Positions 52,501 to 61,518 of a stretch of DNA of 64,000 nucleotides are shown here, piece after piece (the first letter of the stretch is position 1; each line of letters opens with the position of its first letter). A model generated the notes under the pieces. It searched no databases, had not been told where the DNA came from, and was given only the letters and a program-made list of their open reading frames with translations. A program made the translations under genes and the position numbers. Source of the stretch: Chaunax sp. Z400 (lineage: Eukaryota; Chordata; Actinopteri; Lophiiformes; Chaunacidae); contig CM075187.1 of assembly GCA_037577475.1 (NCBI GenBank), positions 21,978,810 to 22,042,809 of the forward strand, in the 5' to 3' direction.

Positions 52501-55500
52501 AGGGCGGGGAAACATCTGTGGACCATCTGACCAACAGAGAGACCTAATGGCGCTGCTGGTTATGGCATAAAAAATGAACTTACAGATGATTTACAGCATC
52601 ATTGCAATGTGCACAAGAATTTGAAAATGCAGCACAATTATTAGGATGTATCCCACAGCAGCGTCATGCTCACTCCAAGGAGTAATCCTTCTCACTGCTG
52701 CTAGTCTGTGTAGGAAGCTTCACAGATAATTGAAATTCCAGTCCGAGTTAGCGGTGTTTGTCGTACTAGGTTGATAGGTGAAAAAAAATTGGGGTTGCAG
52801 CCGTGCATGTGTTTTTTTTGTACAGTATTGACTCATTTTCTTCATCGTCCTCTGTACTAGATCCTCAACCTGCGTCTGAGGGAGGCGGAGCAACAGCGCC
52901 TGAGGGAGGCAGAGCTTGAGCGGCAGCGGCAGGTGGAGGGCAGGGAGAGAGTGCGTAACCTTAACACCATCCAGGAGGAGATCTTGCAGCTCAACCAGCT
53001 GTTGGATCCATCCACCCAGACCAAAGTTGATCTCCCATTGGCCAGCCTCAGCTCCCTTAGCACCCGCGGGAACCAGCTGTGCTCTCAGGTGTCAGAGGTC
53101 GTGCGAAAGACAGCAGAGGTCAGTTTAACTGCTGATTTGAAAAGTTCAGGTTTGGATCGCGTCTCCTTCCTACAGTTCCTAACGGTTGGGGAGAGATTAA
53201 AAATCATTGTAGTTGTGTCAAAGAAGCATTCCAGTTAATTGACACTTGAACAAAAAATCAATCACATGATTAGAGAGGTTGAAAACACTCCACAGCCCAA
53301 GATGATGGCCACAGTTTGCTTTTTTCATCTGAGCACAAATCCAAATCAGGATTCACACACGTCCTGTACATGGTTTTTTTCTCTGTAGCTGCCCTCAAGG
53401 TCTCACGCTTCCAGATTATCCACATTGGATCTGTGATGTAGATCTTCCCACTTTGTGTGACGTATGTGCTGTGTTTTTCCAGGGAGAGTTTCCCAGCATG
53501 GAGGACATGACCGTAGTCGAGCGAGCACTCCATGAGATGAGGTCACTGACCCGCCTGATGCAGGAGGAGGTCGCCAAGGCTCAAGAGAAGAAGAAGAAGG
53601 AGCGAGACCAGGAAGAGGAGCGAAGGAAGCAGGTAGAGCTCCAGGCGCAACAGGAAGCGCAAAAGGCGGCACAGTCGGCGAAAGAGAAGGCACAGAGGAA
53701 AGGTGAGAGAATTTTTCTAATCCAGGACTCTTCAGGACTTCATGTTGATGTGAGACATCATCAGTCAAAGCTCATGTGCTGTTCCAATTCAAAGTCTGTG
53801 TGGATCTAGGGTTGCCAAATATCCCAGAATGCATTTTGCATCAACCTCTGGTGATGGCAGAGGTTTTGAGCAAAGCTTAAAGACGGCAAGCCCTCTGGTA
53901 ATTTACCACTGGCTCCGATGTCACAGGAGTGTTTTTTTCTATGTAGTTCCTTTGGGAAGATAGACTTTGGTCCCAAAGACGAAATATAATATTTGCTGCT
54001 GTCACATAAGTCCATTACTGCAGTATCTCTAAATGAAAAGAATGAGATTTCAAACCCTCAACTTACATTTGAAGGAATGCATTTAGACTGCATTAAAACA
54101 TTTAACGGCTATTGTGTCTCACCAGGGCTGCAGAACAGCGCTGAAGACAGCACCCTGAAATGGTACAAGGAGCTGCAGGATTCAGCTGCTCAGTGTGCTC
54201 AGTCCTTCGAGCACCTCAGCACTCCAAAAGACGCCCAGGTGAGTTTGTTGCTTCTATGGATGAAGGCTGTGTTATGACAGGTTCACAGTACAGGAGAGTT
54301 GGGCTGATTTCACCACAATTCAACCCTCCTGACAACTGGACCGAAATGTTTTGAAACTTCGGTCAGCACTGATGTTTGTTCCAGATTATCTGGGAGCATT
54401 TACAGATCCAGTCTCACACATATTTCCGTGTGGGGAGGACGGTATTCCCAGCCATACAAGAGCTTTGCCTAAATGAAACACAAACTAAATGGGTACAAAT
54501 ATTATAGAAATCGGACATACTGTATATGATGAAAGGGACAGAAGACCAAATTATGAATGTGACCAGACATTTGATACCAACTTCTATCACTTAGAATTTC
54601 AAGCACTTGACAATCTTGAAAACTCGTGTTATGGATTGTTGCAGTCATGGCAACATGTTCAGTATTTACCTGTGAGCAGAACTCTGTAGGAATGATTTCA
54701 TGTCTCTTCTCTCTAGACAAAGAAGGTGAAGCTGGAACTCCAGAAAGCAGCCACCATCCCCGTCAGTCAAATCTCCAGCAACTCTGGATCACAGCTCAGA
54801 GAAATCTTTGACAAGATCGACAAGCTGCTATCGGAACGGGCGTTGGTGTCAGGGGGGAAGTCTGTCTCCACCTCCCAGCATCCACGGGGCCTGGACTTTG
54901 TTAGCTACAAACTGGCTGAGAAGTTTGTGGTGAGTACACCTGGAGCTGTTTGATGCATTAGCCCAGAAATTCAAACTGAATAAGAAACTCAAGAAGAAGG
55001 AGGGAAAATGGACCTCGCAACACTAAAATATGTTCATTCATAAATTCATAAATAAGTGGCATTAAAAAAAACGGTCAATTAGTCATTTTTCCAGTTCTCT
55101 TCTTTTACATTAATTTAAAAGAGAAAGAGCCACGTCTTTGTAAGAAATAATGCTACAGCAATTAGTTGATGGGCAGATAATTATTTGAATTTTGATAATT
55201 GAGTCATTTACTGGGCAAAAAAAGCTTCCAGCTTCTTAGATGTGACTATTTATTGCTTTTCCCATGTTTATATCATTGTAAATAAAATGTTATGGTGGGA
55301 TTCGGGAATTAAGAAGTGGTTCCAGTTGAGAATCGTTTGATCCGTCAGAACTGTATGCTTCTTGGCTTGTTTTTTTTTCTTTTTAGCTAAGCAGTGTACT
55401 TCCAGTTTTTAGTCCATAATGTGCACAAAAGAATCTAAACCCACAGCAGAATAAATCACAACAGAGGTCTTCTGGTATTTTATTTGTGGTGAACAAATTT

Positions 55501-58348
55501 CCTGCCCTGTAGAAACAAGGAGAGGAAGAGGTGGCCTCTCACCACGAAGCTGCTTTTCCCATTGCTGTGGTGGCCTCTGGTGTCTGGGAGCTGCACCCTC
55601 GAGTGGGAGAGTTCATCCTCGCCCACCTGCACAAGAAATGTCCATACGCAGTTCCACATTACCCTCCAATGAAGGAAGGCACATCTGTAGAGGAATATCA
55701 GAGGTCAGGCAGACGGAAACACGTCACTTTGTTAATCACAAAAACAAAAAAAGCGACCAGATTTGTGTCAAGTATTTTGTCTGTGCTCCGTCAGAATTCT
55801 TGGTTACCGTGTGGCCGATTCTGGGGCTGAAGGTCAAGACAGTTTCCTGAAGAGGATGTCTGGGATGATCCGTCTCTATGCTGCCATTATTCAGCTGAGG
55901 TGGCCCTACGGCTCCAAGCAGGGGGTAAAATCTCTCACAGATCCTGGTTGAAAACACTCTGAACCTTCTACAAACCCTCTTTAATTCTCTGTTGTGTTTG
56001 TACTTGATGCTTCAGGCTGCTCCTCACGGTCTGAACCACGGCTGGCGCTGGTTGGCTCAGATGCTCAACATGGAGCCTCTGGCAGACATCACGGCCACGC
56101 TGCTGTTCGACTTTCTTGAGGCGAGTCCTGTACCTCATCTTATTTCTTGTATTGGTTGTAAGTTTGAGTTTGAGTTTACATGTTTATCACAGTTCATCAT
56201 AGGGATGCCCCGATCATGTTTTTTTGCTGCTCATATAAGTCAGATTATTTTGTTTCAAGCAGCTAATATAGCTGTATTATTGTGAATTTTGACTGCTTTG
56301 TAGTGTGATTCCACCAGGTGGCGGTGTAATGTAATAGAAATGTAGTGTGGTACAAAGGGTGAGTTAAACAGTGTTGACTCTTGTCCTCTTCAGGTGTGTG
56401 GTAATGCTTTGATGAAGCAGTATCAGGGCCAGTTCTGGAAACTCCTCCTGCTCCTTAAAGAGGAATACTTCCCGAGGTACAGTACACACTCACTTCAGAT
56501 GTAAAGCCAGCATGTTGAGTCTGTCACCAGCAGGTTAAATATGACGGCAGCAGCTGTCGCCACAAGTTTAACTTCCCTGTTTCTGATGTGCTGAATGTGT
56601 CTCTTCCTTGTCTCCAGAATTGAAGCAGTGACCAGCAGTGGACAGATGGGCTCAGTCAGCAGACTCAAACAGTTTCTAGAGGTATGCTAACAAACTGCTA
56701 CTGTTAGCACTGAACTGGGCAGACGCTCTGGTCTTTGTACTTTATTGAATTGAACTTCGGTTCAAAAGGTTCTAGTAAATCAGTGCAGTAACATAGACTT
56801 TCAATGTTCAAACTTTATTGTTATTTTTGATAGAAATTCACTCATTCCAAAAAGGCACCAGAATGTGGTTTCATTGTCTTGGTGGAATAAACAGGGACGT
56901 CCCTGAATAAAGCCCCCCTTTTCCACTGCATAATACAAGCTCGACTCGGCTCGCCTTGCTTTTCTTTGCGTTTCCACCAGGTAAAAAGTACCTGGTACCT
57001 GGTGCTACTTTTTTAGTACCTGCTCCGCTGCGATTCCAAGCGAGCCGAGCAGGTACTAAAAGGTCATGTGGAACGTCACAGGCCACTGATTGGTCAATGC
57101 CCGGCACACACGGAGTACATGCACAGCACAAATCAATCGCCGCCACACTCAAACAGCGAAACAGACCTTAACTTTTATTTATTGCAGCCGCTATATTGAG
57201 GAGGTACAGACGTTCCTGTCTTAAACAGCTGATGATAGGATCATGAGAGGTGTGTGTCGTGTTAAAGACTACGCTAAGGCAGTTTGGCGCAGCCCCAATC
57301 CACCCTGAGGAGGTACCATCGGCAATGGAAAACGACTGGCAGAAAACCAAACAGAGTCGAGTAGAGCTGGTACTACGCAAGTGGAAAAGTGCCATAAGAT
57401 GTCTGGCTGGAAGCATATGTTTTCCAAAAGCTGTATGTGCCTGTCAGCATTAATGGTACCTTCACAGATGTGCAAGTTACCCATGCCATGGGCATTAACA
57501 CCCCCCCATACCATCACAGATGCTGGCTTTTGAACTTTGCAGTGGTAACAATCTGGATGGTCCTTTTTCTCCGTAGCCCAGAGGCAACAAAAGTGAGAGA
57601 GAGCCAATGTTAGTTTGTGCATTTGTTAAGATGGTCTGTTTTTGCAATAAAAGTTCAGTTTTATTTATCACAGTTGTTTCAGTCAAGACTACATTGTTAG
57701 ACAAAACATGTAAAATGCTGCTTCAGCTGTGATGAGTCTTGAACCTTTGGAGCTTTCTTTATATATGTGCTAAAAAAAGATTTAAACCTTCAGAGCTTCA
57801 AACATAGCAGCACAGGGACATCTAGAGAGTTTGAAAACTTCTGATTATAGCAGTCCTTCAAAACCTTTTACTCATATGTGAGCCACAACGTTCTGAGAGG
57901 CCTGCGTGTTATGAAATCTGTAATCCTTTTGTTTCAGAAGCACTGCAGTAAATCTAGACGGTATGGTTTTATATATTTAAGCAGAATAATAAAAGGTCAT
58001 TGTCCAAATGATAGATATATTAATTGTATAATTAAGGCTTAAAGTTCAGCTATTTGTCAATACTCCTTACATTCTACACACAGAAAACAGATGAACAGGA
58101 CCGAGTTAAAGTTAGTATAGGTGATAAAGAACACGGTAGGATATGGAAAAAAACTGATGTAAGAAACAAAAAACTATGTTTGAAAGAAAAATCTGCACTT
58201 ATGAAGGACATTAATTAAGTACAATCTTGGTTTGATACACTGGAAAAAAAACTAAACCTAACTTTGTCTCCCCGCGCAGACGTCACTGCAGAGCCGAGAC
58301 ATCAGACCACCCAAAGGCCAGCTGACCTCCACGTTCTGGAGATCGTGA
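49505..58348 (+). CDS. gle1: GLE1 RNA export mediator, complete
   Basis: Exons: 49505-49600, 49829-50005, 50275-50373, 51939-52087, 52189-52249, 52861-53118, 53483-53702, 54126-54238, 54717-54929, 55513-55703, 55795-55924, 56016-56120, 56394-56476, 56618-56681, 58280-58348; phases agree (about 675 residues; human 698). With inositol hexakisphosphate, GLE1 activates the DEAD-box ATPase DDX19 at the cytoplasmic face of the nuclear pore to release exported mRNPs, and it also acts in translation. The N-terminus MAINFRWQTLEALKNSPKG opens the protein. Exons 4-7 are a long coiled coil (RLREAEQQRLREAELERQRQ, KAQEKKKKERDQEEERRKQ). Exons 8-15 form the C-terminal HEAT-like GLE1 domain (LILAHLHKK-type helix here FILAHLHKKCPYAVPHY, ILGYRVADSG, HGWRWLAQMLN, VCGNALMKQYQGQFWKLLL) ending TSTFWRS. 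Exons 2 and 12 end at GC donors (AG|GCAAGT, AG|GCGAGT). The tandem order with odf2 matches human 9q34. Confidence 0.95.
50515..50745 (+). repeat. Dispersed repeat of unknown class
   Basis: GCCTCCGCCAAGGGAGGAGG, GGATTGTGATGAAATTTTCA and GGTGGTGATCCGGATCACCG form an ordered block I recognise as a widely dispersed repeat in marine animal genomes. Coding capacity is not evident. It lies in gle1 intron 3. Confidence 0.45.
50858..51170. repeat. Minisatellite with flanking 49-bp direct repeats
   Basis: Three diverged units start GCAGCG(T/C)GATCA(T/C)GTA at 50934, 50996 and 51053 (62 and 57 bases apart). They are bracketed by two near-identical blocks beginning ACATTACCCC (50858 and 51121, 263 bases apart) that both run into CTCCTGCCTGTGTGTGTGG. 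It lies in gle1 intron 3. Confidence 0.8.
56855..57620 (-). mobile_element. Tc1-like transposon fragment, interrupted
   Basis: Minus-strand frames: 57620-57394 gives KPASVMVWGGVNAHGMGNLH and ICEGTINADRHIQLLEN, typical of Tc1 transposase; 56911-56855 continues with FIQGRPCLFHQDN, the region of the second catalytic Asp. The two parts are separated by an inserted element (56912-57393). Both ends of the transposon are missing and the frame is broken, so it is dead. It lies in gle1 intron 14. Confidence 0.75.
56912..57393. mobile_element. Harbinger-like MITE nested in Tc1
   Basis: The ends are inverted: CCTTTTCCACTGCATAATAC on the left and the complement of ACTTTTCCACTTGCGTAGTA on the right. TAA occurs on both sides at the junctions (GAATAA... 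and ...ATAAGATG), consistent with the 3-bp TWA duplication of PIF/Harbinger elements; exact limits are uncertain by a few bases. The interior holds GGTACCTGGTGCTACTTTTT and GAGCCGAGCAGGTACTAAAA, familiar from non-autonomous fish elements of this type. No transposase frame. Confidence 0.65.
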
Positions 58349-58440
58349 TGGAGGAGGAGTGGAAGATGGATCTTCTGCACCAAATAGCTTAAATAATTTG
58401 TTTTTAAATTGTTTTGTTTTTTTTTAGCTATTTTTTCAGG

Positions 58441-58625
58441 CATTTTTTTTTTTTGCCTTTATTGATAGGACAGCCTGAAGAGCTGACAGGAAATGTGGGA
58501 GAGAGAGTGGGGGGGGAAGACATGTGGCAAATGGCCACGGGTCGGAATTGAACCCACACTGACCGCTAGAGGACTGTAGCCTCAGTACAAGGGGCGCAGT
58601 CTAACTACTGCGCTATCTGCGCCCC
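58441..58625 (-). mobile_element. tRNA-derived SINE in the gle1 3' UTR
   Basis: Minus-strand reading: GGGGCGCAGATAGCGCAGTA (A-box region), GTGGGTTCAATTCCGACCC (B box), then CACATGTCTTCCCCCCCCAC and CATTTCCTGTCAGCTCTTCA, ending CAATAAAGGC and a poly(A)-like tail (T run 58443-58455 on plus). It lies between the gle1 stop and the gle1 AATAAA at 58731, so it would be transcribed in antisense within the 3' UTR. Confidence 0.8.
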
Positions 58626-58730
58626 TTTTTAAAGTTTTTTAATGGTTACAAATTAATTTATTGTTAATAGTTAAGTGAAAAAGTTGAATAACAGTGCCGA
58701 TACGAAAATGTTCATTGTTTTGTGAAATTG

Positions 58731-58736
58731 AATAAA
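58731..58736 (+). promoter_or_regulatory. gle1 poly(A) signal
   Basis: AATAAA 383 bases after the gle1 stop codon, followed by TTATGTTCAATTG and a TTTGTTTGCTGTG stretch. Confidence 0.6.
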
Positions 58737-59238
58737 GTTATGTTCAATTGAAATAGTTTGTTTGCTGTGCACATATTAGTAGCGTGTTCAGTTGACTACC
58801 TAACCTCAGAGAGCATCTGACTGTTAAGACTTTTGTTTGATTGTATTGGATGATAATGAGCTGTCAGACCAATCAAAAAGTTGTTGGGGCGGGATGTCAG
58901 AAAACCCCGCACAGCTACGAGCAGAGATATTAAGCAGACGTACGGAGTGTGTGTGTATTGCCAACGCTGCCGATGCACTATGCTCCTTACCACGGTGGAT
59001 GCAGTTTGCCGACGAGTAAAGGACATAGGAATTGTGGAAGGAGGAAGGACCGGGAGATTACTTTTTTCTTTTTTTTCCCCCAACAATATCTGTATTTGCT
59101 TTATAACAGTTTAATACCCACACATGCTTACAAGACATCCCTCTCCTAACAAAAAATAAAAGTAAAAAATAAATTCAATGAAATAAAAAACAAGGGAAAT
59201 AGGTAAAATAAAAAAAGATATCTTTTTATTTTACCTAT

Positions 59239-59385
59239 TTAAAACATATATATACATATATATATATATGTATATATATACAGTATGTATACATAATATG
59301 TATACATATATATATACATATATATATATACATATATACATATATATACTGTATATATATACACATTTACACATATATATAGTGT
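59239..59385. repeat. (TA)n-rich microsatellite with palindromes
   Basis: Alternating TA with TATACATA and TATGTATA variants. The sequence is largely self-complementary and could extrude cruciforms. Open frames across it are artefacts of the repeat. Confidence 0.9.
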
Positions 59386-61119
59386 CTAATAATTGTAAGA
59401 TTCCTTTGATTTTTTTTTGGGAGCAGATCCTGGTTTCAGCCATTTCCTCCTCCGGCTTGTTGCCATCAGCCACATGTAGTCTTCTCGCTGTTCCACTCTT
59501 CATTGCCTTCATCAGCTCATCGCCCTACTATTCAACTGACTGCTCAAAGGAGGTTGTCATCAGGGGTGCACATAAAACTACTGGTCTGGTTCTCAAATGA
59601 GCACCTGAGGATGTTGCTTGGTGTTCACCTTTTGTGCTGCATGAGACAGACATGGTTTAGGTCAGGGGTTCCCAGACTTTTCATACCCCAACCCCCAAAA
59701 TAACGGTGCCAGAGTCTTGCGACACCCATTATTCCCAGAGGTGGTTGAAGCATACAAATATTAATTGCACATGCACTAATAGGCTTATCCAAACACACAA
59801 CACATTTTATATTTACATGTTTTTTTTTAATCAAAATCTAACTACTATTTATCCTTTGTAAGTATTATGGCTAAAATACACTTTCTAATCATTCTAAAAT
59901 GATCTTTGATGTCTGGAAATCATCTCAGACTGAATTCAGAGTGATTTTGTTAATTATGTATTACATCTAAAAGCAAAAAAAGGGTTTAGAGAGGACTAGT
60001 TTATTTGCTCCATAGCTAATGTATTGCAAAGAAACCCAAAAAACATACAGTATTTATTACTTATCCCCATAGAGATGAAAGAGAAAAAATAATCACATAA
60101 AATCACATGAACTGTAAAGAGAAAAGAAAAAAAGTCACTTCTTCTTGAGTATGAAATCAATATAATCACTATCCCTTTATTGGAGAACCCCAAAAGAAAA
60201 TTATCACAAAAACATAAAAAAAACATTGATATTCTGTTGATAATGGATGTTTAACAAATTTTGCATAACAGAATCTGTCAATGATCATGTAAACCACACA
60301 GTTAAACTACGTCAGCAGTCAGTGTAAACAGCAGACACACTTCCCAAAACATCAGTACAATGGGTTAGGGTAAAGTTCCTGCAAAATTTATTTTAAAGGG
60401 GAAGCACCAGGACACAGAAATGGAAATAGCATTGAATCAAATTACTTATTAACAACTATTGTTTAAGAAACGCATTCCCAGCACTCTCCAGCTATTGTCA
60501 AATAGAAAATACTGTGGGAGAAAAACCCAAAAGTCACAGTATTATTTAACTCACAGAAGAGAACTAAAATCTGTTGAAATAACACTTTTAAAAAAAATGA
60601 TAGGTGAGGATTAAAGCAGGTGCTGTGTTTTGAACCATAACTGGTGAAAAATAAAATATGAATGAATAGTGGAAAAGTAGAGGTTCGAAAAATGTCTAAG
60701 CACATTTTAATATTTCGTTTTAAAAATAAAAACTCAAAACATTTAATATTTTATACCATTGATTACATTTTTTTTAATTTAAGCATATTGTAACCTCTTT
60801 CTACTGAAGAGAAAGATGTGGGGTGGAGAGCAGAATCCAAACTTGAATGTGTAACGATAAAGACTTAGAGGTAAGCTATAGGAGTGACCTGCAGGGGGCA
60901 GCATACAGTCATCTTATTGGAAGTAGAAACACAAAAGATTCCATTTCATCTCCACCAATGTCTCCGTGTCCCATTCCGAACAAGACACTGAACCTGTGCT
61001 GACTGTGTGTTTAAAGGAGCACATTTGTCCAGTTTCAAATAACTATCTGATGATTTCCCTTGCTGTTAGATATGTTTGTTTCTCAGGACAACGTAAAATT
61101 TGACCCGAGGAGAACCGTT

Positions 61120-61125
61120 TTTATT
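61120..61125 (-). promoter_or_regulatory. Candidate slc2a8 poly(A) signal
   Basis: TTTATT on plus is AATAAA on minus, about 395 bases beyond the transporter stop codon. Other matches lie farther away (near 60385). Confidence 0.4.
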
Positions 61126-61518
61126 GATCTGATAACGATATTATTTAAAGTTGATGGCCAGACTACAGATTATTTACACCAAGTGGCCAGTTGAGTCAGG
61201 CCTCATTAATATACAACGGAGAAAACATCAGAAACCAGTCTCAGTTCTGCAGCACCATAACCTACAGTACATCCTCCAAAATAATCATACAATTAAATCA
61301 CCTCCAAAAAACAGTTTCAGCTAAAAATGAACTTTGTAACCTTCATGTTAATACAGTACTGTTATACTAGTCTGCATTAGATCAGTTTAACGATTTATAG
61401 GCTTAACAAAGACTTTAAAAATGCCCACACGTGTCCCAAGGGCCAGCCAGCTCAGAAATAGAGACCTGAGATTGTTCAGTTTTTGACAAGTCTGTGGCTT
61501 TTTGGCAGGTTGGGAGCT

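Larger units (their letters stand above)
58349..61518. other. Convergent intergenic region gle1/slc2a8
   Basis: Contains the gle1 3' UTR with an antisense SINE, a TA-rich microsatellite near 59239-59385, and AT-rich DNA with a possible hAT-type end at 59662 (CAGGGGTTCCCAGACTTTTC). The right end carries the slc2a8 3' UTR on the minus strand. No gene was recognised. Confidence 0.5.

Noticed and set aside
59231..59600. Overlapping open frames rich in Tyr and Ile on both strands
   Set aside because: They are translations of the TA microsatellite.
59662..60300. A possible hAT-type element starting CAGGGGTTCCCAGACTTTTC
   Set aside because: Only one end is recognisable; no matching inverted end or 8-bp duplication was found.
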